A stretch of DNA of 64,000 nt from Nesterenkonia natronophila (GTDB taxonomy: Bacteria > Actinomycetota > Actinomycetes > Actinomycetales > Micrococcaceae). The position numbers were made by a program, and so were the translations under genes. Under the pieces are notes generated by a model. The model ran no database searches and was not told the DNA's origin. It was given only the letters and a program-made list of their open reading frames with translations. Positions within the stretch are counted from its first letter, which is position 1, and each line of letters opens with the position of its first letter. Location: assembly GCF_003595215.1 (NCBI RefSeq), contig NZ_QYZP01000001.1, forward strand, positions 992,001-1,056,000. Direction: 5' to 3'. Below are positions 10,267 to 19,091 of this stretch, in pieces.

Positions 10267-10296
10267 TTGGGGCCTCCTCAGCACTCCAAGTAGGCT
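10267..10296 (+). promoter_or_regulatory. Probable leaderless promoter of yggS
   Basis: TTGGGG at 10267-10272, an 18-bp spacer and TAGGCT at 10291-10296 are followed seven bases later by the GTG start. No Shine-Dalgarno is present, so transcription probably starts at or next to the start codon. Confidence 0.55.
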
Positions 10297-10303
10297 GGGC
10301 AAC

Positions 10304-11128
10304 GTGGACTTCACGACTGCCTTCCGTTCCGCGGCGGAGAACGCCGCCGATGCCCGCAGCCGAGAGCTGGCGCTGAACCTCGCAACGGTCCACGAGAGGA
10401 TTGACCAGGCCGTGAGCCGAGCCGGCAGAGCAGATCGTCCGGAGCTGGTTGTCGTCAGCAAGTACTTCCCCGCGGAGGATGTCCAGCGTCTCTATGAGCT
10501 GGGTGTTCGCGATATCGGGGAGAACAAGGACCAGGAGGCCGGAGCCAAAGCCGCTGCGGTGGCTACCTTGTTGGCGGAGAGCCGAAACAGCTCTTCCGCA
10601 GCATCCGACTCGCAGCGCGCCGAACTGTCGCAGAATGCGCCGCGCTGGCACTTCATCGGACAGCTCCAGACCAACAAAGCCAAATCCGTGGTCCGGTACG
10701 CACACTCAGTTCATTCCGCAGACCGGCCCAAACTTATCCGCGCCCTCGACACCGCTGCGGTGCGTGCAACCGCGGAAGGAATGCGCAGCAATCCTTTGGA
10801 GGTCCTCATCCAGGTGGACATGCGCAGCCCGCTCCCCGAGGATCACCGCGGAGGAGCAGCCCCGAGTGAGATGCTCAGCCTTGCCGAGCTCATTGCCTCC
10901 GCGGAGCAGCTTCGCCTCGGAGGGCTCATGGCGGTTGCCCCGCTTGGGGAGGCCCCGGCTCCAGCATTCGACCGGCTGAAGCAGCTTTCGCAGCTCCTGG
11001 CGGAGGAGCATCCTGAGGCCACGGCGATCTCGGCGGGGATGAGTCAGGATCTTGAAGCGGCGGTCAGCTATGGTGCGACACGCCTACGCATCGGGCGCGA
11101 TGTCCTCGGTGAGCGGCCCCGCCGCTAG
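10304..11128 (+). CDS. YggS/PLPBP, pyridoxal phosphate homeostasis protein
   Basis: Alanine-racemase-fold type III PLP protein without racemase activity, involved in vitamin B6 and amino acid homeostasis. It is 274 residues. PLP lysine in ELVVVSKYFP (about residue 50), IGENKDQEA, WHFIGQLQTNKAKSVVRY, and a C-terminal phosphate-binding region ISAGMSQDLEAAVSYGATRLRIGRDVLG. An insertion of about 20 Ser/Ala/Arg-rich residues precedes WHFIG. It sits between pgeF and sepF as in many Gram-positives. Confidence 0.92.
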   Translation: MDFTTAFRSAAENAADARSRELALNLATVHERIDQAVSRAGRADRPELVVVSKYFPAEDVQRLYELGVRDIGENKDQEAGAKAAAVATLLAESRNSSSAASDSQRAELSQNAPRWHFIGQLQTNKAKSVVRYAHSVHSADRPKLIRALDTAAVRATAEGMRSNPLEVLIQVDMRSPLPEDHRGGAAPSEMLSLAELIASAEQLRLGGLMAVAPLGEAPAPAFDRLKQLSQLLAEEHPEATAISAGMSQDLEAAVSYGATRLRIGRDVLGERPRR

Positions 11129-11177
11129 TAATGTCGGGATCGCGACACAACCGTTACCTTCCCCAGGAGCTTGAACC

Positions 11178-11804
11178 ATGGCCGGTGCATTCAAGAAAAC
11201 AATGATCTACCTCGGTTTAGCCGATGGTGATGACTTCCACGACGACAGCTTCGGTAGTGACGAGCGCTCCTCGTCCCGCCACGCAGCATCTGCAGGTGGC
11301 ACCGCCACCAAGACGCGGCCTGCACCGGCGGAGTCGCAGCCCACCGGGGCGGTGGTGTCGCTGGCAGACCGCGCCCCCGCCACGGCCCCCGAAGGCGCCG
11401 ACAACGCCGACCCGGCAGGCTCCTACAACAGCACCAACCTTGCGGTAGCCCCGGATTACCGGGCTCCAGTGACCCCCATCAAGCGTGCACCCTCCTCCCG
11501 GGACGAAAGCTCAGAAATGCGAAAGATCACCACTGTTCATCCCCGCTCCTATAACGATGCGAAGATCATCGGTGAGTCCTTCCGTGAGGACATCCCTGTA
11601 ATCATGAACGTCACCGAGATGGGCGAGGGTGAAGCCAAGCGCCTGGTGGACTTCGCTGCAGGTCTTGTGTTTGGTCTGGGTGGATCGATCGAGCGCGTCA
11701 CCAACAAGGTGTTTCTGCTGACGCCTCGGAATGTGGAAGTGGTGGCTGAAGAGAAGGCCGCCGCTGAGCCAGAGGCGAACGCCAAGTTCTTCAACCAGTC
11801 TTGA
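11178..11804 (+). CDS. sepF: SepF, FtsZ membrane anchor
   Basis: Cytoplasmic protein with an N-terminal amphipathic helix that tethers FtsZ to the membrane; the main alternative to FtsA in actinobacteria. The 208 residues start [19 protein letters not shown], followed by a low-complexity Ala/Pro/Thr linker (about 30-110) and the SepF core containing [25 protein letters not shown] and the [20 protein letters not shown] dimer segment. A CCAGGAG Shine-Dalgarno precedes the ATG. Confidence 0.95.
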   Translation: MAGAFKKTMIYLGLADGDDFHDDSFGSDERSSSRHAASAGGTATKTRPAPAESQPTGAVVSLADRAPATAPEGADNADPAGSYNSTNLAVAPDYRAPVTPIKRAPSSRDESSEMRKITTVHPRSYNDAKIIGESFREDIPVIMNVTEMGEGEAKRLVDFAAGLVFGLGGSIERVTNKVFLLTPRNVEVVAEEKAAAEPEANAKFFNQS

Positions 11805-11843
11805 GGCGGCTCCGCAAAGATGGCTCAAACCAGCCTGCTGAGG

Positions 11844-11849
11844 TAGCCT
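11844..11849 (+). promoter_or_regulatory. Probable -10 box of leaderless yggT
   Basis: TAGCCT ends eight bases before the GTG start; no Shine-Dalgarno is visible. A weak -35 candidate (TGGCTC, 11821-11826) stands 17 bp upstream. The spacing matches the leaderless pattern of yggS, lspA, hisE and lgt in this window. Confidence 0.45.
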
Positions 11850-11857
11850 GAGCACCC

Positions 11858-12145
11858 GTGGACCTCATCACAGCACCGCTTTATCTACTTCTGACCGTCT
11901 ATCAGTTTGCGCTGATTATCCGGATCATCTTCAACATCACCGAGTCCTACGCCCGGCAGTGGCGCCCCAAGGGGCTGGTGTTGATGCTCGCCGTCGGCAT
12001 CTACGCGGTCACAGATCCGCCACTGCGGTGGCTGAATCGGCGAATCCCGCCGCTGAACCTCGGTGGTGTTTCGCTCGACATGGCATTCATTGTGGTGTTC
12101 TTGGCAGTAGTGATCGCGAAATCGCTCATCGCCGGTTTCGCCTGA
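11858..12145 (+). CDS. YggT family membrane protein
   Basis: Small 95-residue integral membrane protein with two hydrophobic hairpin segments (about 4-28 and 70-93). The intervening sequence KGLVLMLAVGIYAVTDPPLRWLNRRIPPLNLGG carries the family's TDPPL-R pattern. YggT proteins are encoded beside sepF and divIVA in Gram-positives and are linked to division or osmotic fitness; the mechanism is not established. GTG start. Confidence 0.88.
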   Translation: MDLITAPLYLLLTVYQFALIIRIIFNITESYARQWRPKGLVLMLAVGIYAVTDPPLRWLNRRIPPLNLGGVSLDMAFIVVFLAVVIAKSLIAGFA

Positions 12146-12279
12146 CCTCAGCTGTCCAGCCATCCCAGTGAAGCGTGACTTGAAGGTTCGGGTCGAAGCG
12201 GTCAAAGTTGGCTGAGTAATGTGTGTGATGAGACGCTTGTATGCCACAACCGGCCACTGACGATGAGGTGACGCTTTCC

Positions 12280-13197
12280 ATGGCTCTGATGCCAGATGAC
12301 CTCCTGAACAAGGAGTTCCCGGAGACCAAATTCCGCCCTGGGTACGATAAGGACGAGGTTGATGACTTTCTCGATGAGGTGGTCGTCGAATGGCGGCGGC
12401 TGATTCAGGAGAACGAGGAACTCCGGGCAGAGAACGCCAAGCTGCAGGAGCAGCTTGACGGAAGCGACTACGTGGAGCCCGATGAGCTCAACGACGCAGG
12501 CCTCTCCGGGTATGCCGGCACCTCTTCCGAGGTCACCGAAGCATTCGAGCCGATTGAGGATGACGCTGCGGCCGAGCTGCTGGAGGTCTCTGAGGAGCCT
12601 GCTCCCTCAGATGCGCCGAAGGGCGATCCCAGCGTCACCGCCTATCCCGAGTACGCGCTGGGCACTCGGCCGGCGCAGGAGCGCCCCGCCGAGGAGCCCG
12701 AAGCTTCGACCGCTGGCCCCGCCGCGGAGGCAGCCGGCGTGCTTGCCATGGCTCAGAAACTCCACGATCAGTACGTCGCTGAAGGCGAGCAGAGCCGGGA
12801 GGCCTCGATCGCTGAGGGCCAGTCCAAGCGCGCAGAGCTTATCCACGAAGGTGAGACCACCAGGGATGAACTGATCACTGAGGGGACCGCGAAGCGCGCC
12901 GAACTGATCGAAGAAGGCGAGCAGACTCGAGCCGAGTACATAGCTGAGGGTGAAGCAAAGCGTTCGGAGCTGATTACCGATGCCGAGACACGTGCTGAAT
13001 CAATGATCGAAGAAGCTGAACTGACTTCCACTCGTACCCTCAACGCCCTAGAGCGGAAGAAGGGCGATCTGGAGGCCCGTGTCAGTGAGCTCACAGGATT
13101 CGAGCGTGATTACCGTGCCCGCCTGAAGGACTACATTGAGAACCAGCTCGCTGAGCTGAACGCGCAGGGCACCATCGAGAAAGAGACCACCGGCTAG
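12280..13197 (+). CDS. wag31: DivIVA/Wag31 polar growth scaffold
   Basis: Coiled-coil protein that binds curved membrane and organises polar or septal wall growth. 305 residues from the ATG at 12280, which has GAGGTG nine bases upstream and gives the canonical MALMPDDLLNKEF...KFRPGYDKDEVDDFLDEVV membrane-binding domain; an in-frame ATG 39 bases earlier would add an uncharacteristic tail. A first coiled coil follows, then an acidic linker (about 65-155), then seven tandem 11-residue units (12778-13008) and a C-terminal helix. The long acidic linker and regular hendecads are unusual; the core identification is firm. Confidence 0.94.
   Translation: MALMPDDLLNKEFPETKFRPGYDKDEVDDFLDEVVVEWRRLIQENEELRAENAKLQEQLDGSDYVEPDELNDAGLSGYAGTSSEVTEAFEPIEDDAAAELLEVSEEPAPSDAPKGDPSVTAYPEYALGTRPAQERPAEEPEASTAGPAAEAAGVLAMAQKLHDQYVAEGEQSREASIAEGQSKRAELIHEGETTRDELITEGTAKRAELIEEGEQTRAEYIAEGEAKRSELITDAETRAESMIEEAELTSTRTLNALERKKGDLEARVSELTGFERDYRARLKDYIENQLAELNAQGTIEKETTG
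12778..13041 (+). repeat. Tandem 33-bp repeats encoding hendecads in DivIVA
   Basis: Seven consecutive 11-residue units of the form (A/T/E)EG-x-(T/S/Q)(K/T)R-(A/D/S)EL-I, for example AEGQSKRAELI, HEGETTRDELI, TEGTAKRAELI, EEGEQTRAEYI and AEGEAKRSELI, then a looser eighth unit. The 11-residue period (three helical turns) favours a right-handed or straight coiled coil rather than the left-handed heptad coil of the standard DivIVA rod. The DNA copies have diverged, so the repeat is kept at the protein level. Confidence 0.85.
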
Positions 13198-13220
13198 TCT
13201 CACCCCATCACCTGCGCAGG

Positions 13221-13250
13221 AAAAGGGGCTCCCTCAAGGGGGCCCCTTTT
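13221..13250 (+). terminator. Rho-independent terminator after divIVA
   Basis: A 14-bp stem (AAAAGGGGCTCCCT paired with AGGGGGCCCCTTTT, one G-T wobble) with a two-base loop and a TTTT 3' edge. The A- and T-flanked symmetry would also work in the other direction. It separates divIVA from the lspA promoter. Confidence 0.88.
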
Positions 13251-13279
13251 GCTGCGTGCTGAGAGCTTCACTGGCCTTG

Positions 13280-13285
13280 TAGACT
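13280..13285 (+). promoter_or_regulatory. Probable -10 box of leaderless lspA
   Basis: TAGACT followed six bases later by the GTG start of lspA, with no Shine-Dalgarno. It lies just after the divIVA terminator, so a promoter is required here. Confidence 0.5.
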
Positions 13286-13291
13286 CGACGG

Positions 13292-13915
13292 GTGCCATCA
13301 GCCGAAACTCCTTCCCAGCCCGACCCAGAAGAACCCAGCTCCGCTGGTTCCGCCGCCAGCAGACCCCGGCGCCGCGTTGCCGTCACCGTTGCGATCGTCC
13401 TCGCACTGAGCGCGTGGCTGCTGGACCAGGGAACTAAGTTGTGGGTCGAGGGGAGCATGGAGCTCGGGCAGCAGATCGACGCGATCCCCCCGGTGCTCTA
13501 CTGGCGCTACCACCTGAACCCGGGAGCTGCGTTCTCGATGGGAACGGACCACACCTGGGTCTTCACCATCATCCAATCTGTCGTCCTCGGCGTCGGGCTG
13601 TTCTACCTGTCTCGGCTAGGAGGTTCGTGGTTGTGGACCTTGGGAGTAGGCGGCCTGATCGGCGGCGTGGCCGGGAATCTGACAGATAGGCTGTTCCGAG
13701 CGCCCTCCTTGGTGGAGGGCAGCTTCGAACAGTTTGGCCAGGGCCATGTGGTCGATATGATCGCTGTTCCGCATTTCGCGGTGTTCAATGTGGCTGACAG
13801 CTTCATCGTCTGTTCCATTATCGGCCTCTGTGCCATGATGCTCTTCGGCCTCAACATGGATGGCACCAGAGACGGTAAGAGGAAGCCGACCCCCGATGAC
13901 GCAGAGGCGAATTAA
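13292..13915 (+). CDS. lspA: LspA, signal peptidase II
   Basis: Membrane aspartic protease that removes the signal peptide from prolipoproteins after Lgt has acted. The 207 residues have a disordered N-terminus of about 30 residues, then four membrane helices. Motifs: [32 protein letters not shown], and the two catalytic aspartates in GHVVDMI and FNVADSFI. The stop codon shares one base with the next start (TAATG). Its substrates here would include the binding protein encoded at 56486-58054. Confidence 0.95.
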   Translation: MPSAETPSQPDPEEPSSAGSAASRPRRRVAVTVAIVLALSAWLLDQGTKLWVEGSMELGQQIDAIPPVLYWRYHLNPGAAFSMGTDHTWVFTIIQSVVLGVGLFYLSRLGGSWLWTLGVGGLIGGVAGNLTDRLFRAPSLVEGSFEQFGQGHVVDMIAVPHFAVFNVADSFIVCSIIGLCAMMLFGLNMDGTRDGKRKPTPDDAEAN

Positions 13916-14856
13916 TGACTGACTACACCGTTCCAACGGAGCTGGCCGGCAAACGGGCGGACGCTGTAGTCGCCGGGGTGAGCGGAATCTCACGGACTGA
14001 GGCCGCAGGGTGGATCATTGACGGCCGAGTCACCTGGGCGCAATACCGCACCCAGGGCCGCAACGCCGGGACAGCCGTGAAGAAGTCAGAAAGGCTCCCC
14101 GAAGGTGCGCAGATCACTGTCGACGAGCCAGAACCGGTCGACCCGACTCACATTGAGGTGGAACCCGTGCAGGATATGACGCTGCTGTATGAGGACACTG
14201 ACCTCGTGGCCGTGCACAAGCCAGTGGGGGTCGCAGCGCATCCTTCCCCCGGATGGCGCGGAGCAACCGTGATCGGGGGACTCATCGCCCAGGGCGTGCA
14301 GATCACCACTTCAGGAGCTCAGGAGCGCCGCGGGATCGTGCACCGGCTGGACGTCGGCACCTCTGGGGTGATGATCGTGGCGAAGACTGAGCGAGCCTAC
14401 AGCATCCTTAAGGAGGCCTTCCGGAACCGGACCCCGGCGAAGACCTATCATGCGCTGGTTCAGGGGCTTCCAGATCCGCACGAAGGCACCATCGACGCGC
14501 CCATCGGACGGCACCCCGGTCATGACTGGCGGTTCGCCGTCATGGACGGTGGGCGCCCAGCCCGTACGCACTACCAGCTCATCAAGGCATATGGGCGCGT
14601 CAGCCTGATGGACATCAGGCTGGAAACCGGTCGGACACACCAGATCCGCGTACACTTCGCCGCCCTCGGCCATCCCTGCGCCGGCGACCTTACCTACGGC
14701 GCGGACCCCCACCTGGCCGCCGAACTCGGGCTCACGCGACAATGGCTCCATGCCGTCGAGCTGGGCATCGACCACCCCATCAGCGGGGAACGACTGACAA
14801 TCCGCAGCGAATATCCGCAAGATCTCGCTGAGTCACTGCGGCTTCTTGATGACTAG
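13915..14856 (+). CDS. RluD-type 23S rRNA pseudouridine synthase
   Basis: RluA-family enzyme converting uridine to pseudouridine in RNA. The 313 residues have an N-terminal S4-like RNA-binding domain (about 1-85; [19 protein letters not shown]) and the catalytic domain with the aspartate motif [18 protein letters not shown], then KTYHALVQG and the [23 protein letters not shown] block. The pairing with lspA is conserved in actinobacteria. The target uridines cannot be fixed from sequence; RluD-like is the nearest class. Confidence 0.9.
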   Translation: MTDYTVPTELAGKRADAVVAGVSGISRTEAAGWIIDGRVTWAQYRTQGRNAGTAVKKSERLPEGAQITVDEPEPVDPTHIEVEPVQDMTLLYEDTDLVAVHKPVGVAAHPSPGWRGATVIGGLIAQGVQITTSGAQERRGIVHRLDVGTSGVMIVAKTERAYSILKEAFRNRTPAKTYHALVQGLPDPHEGTIDAPIGRHPGHDWRFAVMDGGRPARTHYQLIKAYGRVSLMDIRLETGRTHQIRVHFAALGHPCAGDLTYGADPHLAAELGLTRQWLHAVELGIDHPISGERLTIRSEYPQDLAESLRLLDD

Positions 14857-14864
14857 GAGCGTCA

Positions 14865-17800
14865 ATGGCTGAGAACTTCGTCCACCTGCACAACCATACT
14901 GAGTACTCCATGCTCGACGGCGCGGCCAAGATCGACGATCTGTTCGCGCGCACCGAAGAACTCGGTATGCCAGCAGTTGCCATGACAGACCACGGTTTCC
15001 TCTTCGGCGCCTACGAATTCTGGAAGACCGCGCAGAACTACGACGTCAAACCCATCATCGGGCTCGAAGCGTACCTGACCCCCGGCACACACCGGTCAGA
15101 CCGCAAGAGAGTGCGGTGGGGAGAAGGAGCTGTAGGGGAGAAGGACGTCTCAGGCGGCGGCGCTTACACCCATATGACGATGTGGGCTCGCAACACCGAG
15201 GGGATGCACAACCTCTTCCGGCTCGGCTCCAGGGCCTCCATGGAGGGCACCTTCTACAAGCCGCGCGCTGATCGGGAGCTGCTGGGGGACTACGGTAAGG
15301 GTCTTATCGCAACCACTGGCTGTCCCTCCGGTGAGATTCAGACAAGACTCCACCTGGGCCAATACGAGGAGGCGAAGCACGCAGCTGGCGAGTTTGAGGA
15401 GATCTTCGGAAAAGGCAACTTCTACTGCGAACTCATGGATCACGGCCTGCCGATCGAGCGTCGCGTGCGGCAGGACCTGCTCAGACTCGCCAAGGACCTC
15501 CAGCTTCCGCTGGTAGCCACTAATGATCTGCACTACACGCACCAGCACGACCACAAGGCTCATGGCGCATTGCTCTGCCTGCAGACAGGGGCAACACTGG
15601 ATGACCCCAATCGGTTCAAGTTCGACGCCGAAGAGTTCTACCTCAAGTCCCCCGCAGAGATGCGGCACCTCTTCCGCGAGGTGCCTGAGGCATGTGACAA
15701 CACCTTGGAGATTGCTGCGCGGTGTCAGGTCACCTTCGATGAGAACGCCTCCTACATGCCGCGCTTCCCTGTTCCGAAAGGGGAGACAGAAGAGTCCTGG
15801 TTCATCAAAGAGGTGGAGAAGGGGCTGCACTACCGGTTCCCCGACGGCATTTCCGAGGAGGCCCGCGACCAGGCCCGCTACGAAATTGGGGTCATCACCC
15901 AGATGGGCTTCCCCGGCTACTTCCTGGTCGTAGCCGATTTCATCAACTGGGCCAAGGAGAACGGCATCCGGGTGGGCCCGGGTCGTGGATCCGGAGCAGG
16001 CTCCATGGTGGCCTTCGCCATGCGCATCACTGATCTTGACCCCCTGCAGCATGGGCTGATCTTTGAGCGGTTCCTGAACCCCGACCGCGTTTCCATGCCC
16101 GACTTCGATGTGGACTTCGATGATCGGCGCCGCGGCGAAGTCATCGATTACGTGGTCAGAAAATACGGTGACGAGCGAGTGGCGATGATCGTCACGTATG
16201 GATCCATCAAGTCCAAACAGGCTCTCAAAGACGCTGCCCGAGTCATGGGAGAGCCCTTCCAAACTGGCGAGACCCTCACCAAAGCGATGCCCCCGGACCA
16301 GCAGGGCAAGCCCATCCCACTGTCGGATATCCACGACAAAGACTCCAAGCGTTACGCCGAAGCTGGCGAATTCCGCGAGATGGTCGACTCAGACCCGCGA
16401 TTGAAGGAAATCTTCGAAGTCGCTACCGGGCTGGAGGGGCTCAAGCGCCAACCAGGTGTCCACGCCGCTGGGGTCATTATGTCCTCTGACCCCCTAATCG
16501 ACATCATTCCGCTCATGCGGCGCGAGCAGGATGGCGCGATCATCACTCAGTTCGACTACCCGATCTGCGAATCGCTGGGCCTGATCAAGATGGACTTTCT
16601 GGGCCTGCGGAACCTCACGATCATCTCCGACGCACTCGAGAACATCGAGCTGAACAAGGGAGTCGAGATCGATTTGGAGAACTTGGATCTCAATGATCGA
16701 CCCTCCTACCAGTTGCTCTCGCGCGGGGACACGCTGGGTGTTTTTCAGTTGGACGGCTCGGGTCTGCGTTCGCTGCTTCGCCAGATGCGACCGGACAACT
16801 TCGAAGACATCTCTGCGACGATCGCGCTCTACCGACCGGGCCCTATGGGTGCCAACTCGCACACCAATTACGCGCTGCGCAAGAACGGACAGCAGAAGGT
16901 CACACCGATCCATGCGGAGCTCGAGGAGCCGCTCTCAGAGATCCTCGGCACCACCTACGGCCTGATCATTTATCAGGAGCAGGTGATGGCCATCGCTCAG
17001 AAGGTGGCCGGTTACAGTCTGGGGCAGGCTGACATCCTGCGTCGAGCTATGGGCAAGAAGAAAAAATCGGAGTTGGACAAGCAGAAGGTCGGCTTCTTCG
17101 AGGGCATGTCAGCCAGCGGATACTCCGAGCAGGCCGCACAGACACTCTGGGACATTCTGCTGCCGTTCTCCGATTACGCGTTCAACAAAGCGCATTCCGC
17201 AGCATACGGGCTGATCGCGTACTGGACCGCCTATCTGAAAGCCAACTACCCAGCTGAATACATGGCTGCGCTGCTGACCAGCGTGGGAGAGAATCGCGAC
17301 AAACTCGCAATCTATCTCTCGGAGTGCAGACACATGGGCATCACCGTCACCGCCCCGAGCATCAATGAGTCAGCTTTGACGTTCACGCCTGTCGGTGATG
17401 ACACCATCCGGTTCGGCATGGGCGCTGTGCGCAACGTTGGTGCGAACGTAGTCGCCGGGATTGTGGACGCCCGCCACGAGAAGGGGAAGTACACCTCCTT
17501 CGTGGACTTCTTCTCTAAGGTTCCTGCGCAAGTCTGCAATAAGAGAACGATGGACTCGCTGATCAAGGCGGGTGGTTTCGACGATCTGGGCCACACTCGT
17601 CGATCGCTGGTGACTGTGCATGAGCTTGCTGTGGATCAGGCGATTCGACAGAAGAAGGACTCGGAACAGTACGAGACCGACATCTTCGGCGCATTCGCAG
17701 ACACTGAGGGTGAAGCCGGGAGCGGTTTCGAAGCGGTCAGGGTTCCTGAGCTGCCTGAGTATGAGAAGAAGGACAAACTGAACTTCGAGCGGGAGATGCT

Positions 17801-18404
17801 CGGCCTCTATGTCTCTGACCACCCCCTCTCGGGAATGGAACGCACACTGGCCGCGCATGCGGACCGGTCTGTGCCCAGTGTGGTCAGTGAGGATGGCCCG
17901 CCTGACGGGGCAACGGTCACCGTCTGCGGGATGATCACCGCCCTGGCACGCAAGATTGCCAAGTCAGGCAACCCGTACGCTCGGGCGGAGATTGAGGATC
18001 TCACCGGGTCCATCGAAGTCATGTTCTTCGGAAAGACCTACCAGGCGGTCTCGATGGTTCTTGCTGAGGATCTGATCGTTGCCGTGAAGGGTCAGGTCGA
18101 CCGCCGGGAGGACGGGGGAGTGGTGCTCAAAGCGATGGATGTCACTGTCCCGGAAATCTCGGACGACGGTGGTGCCGGTCCGGTGGTGCTCTCGATGCCG
18201 GTCCAAAAGGCCACCGAGAGGGTGATTACCGAGTTGGGCTCCACGCTGCAGGCGCACAGCGGGACCTCGGATGTCCACATCAGGCTCCTGACCGGTGAAA
18301 AGGTGGAGCTCATGAAGCTGGGGGTCGCCTACCAGGTGGCACCATCGCCGTCGCTGTATGGAGACCTTAAGGTTCTGCTGGGACCTTCCTGCTTGGACAG
18401 CTGA
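14865..18404 (+). CDS. dnaE: DnaE, DNA polymerase III alpha subunit
   Basis: Replicative DNA polymerase. The 1179 residues comprise the N-terminal PHP domain (FVHLHNHTEYSMLDG at 5-19), the polymerase palm with catalytic aspartates in MPDFDVDFDD at about 410-420, thumb and fingers (KMDFLGLRNLT, FNKAHSAAYGLIAYWTAYLK), a helix-hairpin-helix region and a C-terminal OB fold (TVCGMITALARKIAKSG...). The length fits DnaE1. AGGAG precedes the ATG eight bases after the upstream gene. An imuB or second dnaE is not visible here. Confidence 0.97.
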   Translation: MAENFVHLHNHTEYSMLDGAAKIDDLFARTEELGMPAVAMTDHGFLFGAYEFWKTAQNYDVKPIIGLEAYLTPGTHRSDRKRVRWGEGAVGEKDVSGGGAYTHMTMWARNTEGMHNLFRLGSRASMEGTFYKPRADRELLGDYGKGLIATTGCPSGEIQTRLHLGQYEEAKHAAGEFEEIFGKGNFYCELMDHGLPIERRVRQDLLRLAKDLQLPLVATNDLHYTHQHDHKAHGALLCLQTGATLDDPNRFKFDAEEFYLKSPAEMRHLFREVPEACDNTLEIAARCQVTFDENASYMPRFPVPKGETEESWFIKEVEKGLHYRFPDGISEEARDQARYEIGVITQMGFPGYFLVVADFINWAKENGIRVGPGRGSGAGSMVAFAMRITDLDPLQHGLIFERFLNPDRVSMPDFDVDFDDRRRGEVIDYVVRKYGDERVAMIVTYGSIKSKQALKDAARVMGEPFQTGETLTKAMPPDQQGKPIPLSDIHDKDSKRYAEAGEFREMVDSDPRLKEIFEVATGLEGLKRQPGVHAAGVIMSSDPLIDIIPLMRREQDGAIITQFDYPICESLGLIKMDFLGLRNLTIISDALENIELNKGVEIDLENLDLNDRPSYQLLSRGDTLGVFQLDGSGLRSLLRQMRPDNFEDISATIALYRPGPMGANSHTNYALRKNGQQKVTPIHAELEEPLSEILGTTYGLIIYQEQVMAIAQKVAGYSLGQADILRRAMGKKKKSELDKQKVGFFEGMSASGYSEQAAQTLWDILLPFSDYAFNKAHSAAYGLIAYWTAYLKANYPAEYMAALLTSVGENRDKLAIYLSECRHMGITVTAPSINESALTFTPVGDDTIRFGMGAVRNVGANVVAGIVDARHEKGKYTSFVDFFSKVPAQVCNKRTMDSLIKAGGFDDLGHTRRSLVTVHELAVDQAIRQKKDSEQYETDIFGAFADTEGEAGSGFEAVRVPELPEYEKKDKLNFEREMLGLYVSDHPLSGMERTLAAHADRSVPSVVSEDGPPDGATVTVCGMITALARKIAKSGNPYARAEIEDLTGSIEVMFFGKTYQAVSMVLAEDLIVAVKGQVDRREDGGVVLKAMDVTVPEISDDGGAGPVVLSMPVQKATERVITELGSTLQAHSGTSDVHIRLLTGEKVELMKLGVAYQVAPSPSLYGDLKVLLGPSCLDS

Positions 18405-18442
18405 GCCCGACGAACAGACTGCTACTAGATGTTGAGGCAAAA

Positions 18443-18481
18443 ATGTTGTTCGACACAACATGTAGTGGCTAAACTGTTTAG
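18443..18481. promoter_or_regulatory. Clustered palindromes upstream of nrdR, including an NrdR-box-like site
   Basis: Three overlapping or adjacent inverted repeats lie 18-56 bases before the nrdR start: ATGTTGT/ACAACAT around TCGAC (18443-18461), ACACAACATGTAGTGG (18453-18468), which resembles the NrdR box consensus at 13 of 16 positions, and CTAAAC-T-GTTTAG (18469-18481). Autoregulation by NrdR is the obvious reading; one repeat could serve another regulator. Confidence 0.5.
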
Positions 18482-18498
18482 TGGAGAGGAGGCCCTAT

Positions 18499-18999
18499 AT
18501 GTTCTGTCCGTACTGCCGCCACGACTCATCGCGCGTGGTGGACTCGAGGACATTGGAAGACGGATCCGGAATCCGCCGGCGTAGACAGTGCCCGCAGTGT
18601 TCCAAACGCTTCACCACCGTAGAGACCACCAGCCTCAGCGTCATCAAACGCTCCGGTGCCGCTGAGCCCTTTGACCGATCCAAAGTGATCAACGGGGTCC
18701 GCAAAGCGTGTCAGGGCAGACCAGTGACAGCCGATGACCTCGCAGTTCTCGCCCAGGAAGTGGAAGAAACGGTGCGCGCCTCCGGCAATGCCGAAGTTGA
18801 TGCCAATGATGTCGGTCTGGCTATCCTGGGGCCGCTCAAGCGGCTCGACGTCGTAGCCTATATGCGTTTTGCCTCCGTCTACCGGGGATTTGAGAACCTT
18901 GATGACTTCGAGGCCGCCGTCGAAGAGCTCCGGCGGGAAGAGCTTGAGCCGGAGTCGGTTACGGCGAAGGTTGTGCAGCCCCGCTTCGGTTTCAGGTAG
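18499..18999 (+). CDS. nrdR: NrdR, ribonucleotide reductase repressor
   Basis: ATP/dATP-sensing zinc-finger repressor of ribonucleotide reductase genes. The 166 residues start MFCPYC with a treble-clef zinc ribbon (Cys3, Cys6, Cys31, Cys34; [10 protein letters not shown]), then an ATP-cone domain (about 46-136; [27 protein letters not shown]) containing [17 protein letters not shown]. Start chosen at the ATG preceded by GAGAGGAGG; a GTG 18 bases earlier would put that Shine-Dalgarno inside the gene. The acidic/hydrophilic tail is slightly long. Confidence 0.95.
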   Translation: MFCPYCRHDSSRVVDSRTLEDGSGIRRRRQCPQCSKRFTTVETTSLSVIKRSGAAEPFDRSKVINGVRKACQGRPVTADDLAVLAQEVEETVRASGNAEVDANDVGLAILGPLKRLDVVAYMRFASVYRGFENLDDFEAAVEELRREELEPESVTAKVVQPRFGFR

Positions 19000-19012
19000 A
19001 CTCTTTGTCATC

Positions 19013-19059
19013 CCGGTGGTGGTCTCTTCAGGGGAAGGTTGAGACCACCGCCGGTTTTC
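19013..19059. terminator. Terminator between nrdR and rpe (convergent)
   Basis: A 14-bp stem, CCGGTGGTGGTCTC against GAGACCACCGCCGG with one wobble position and a 14-base loop, followed by TTTTC. The two genes converge here, so the hairpin probably ends nrdR and may also act on the minus strand. Confidence 0.75.
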
Positions 19060-19091
19060 ATGTGCAGGCTGGGTGAGCCGGCGCTGTTTTG

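Noticed and set aside
15150..16334. 394-codon minus-strand frame opposite dnaE
   Set aside because: Lies wholly within the polymerase and PHP coding region of dnaE, without ribosome site or family features.
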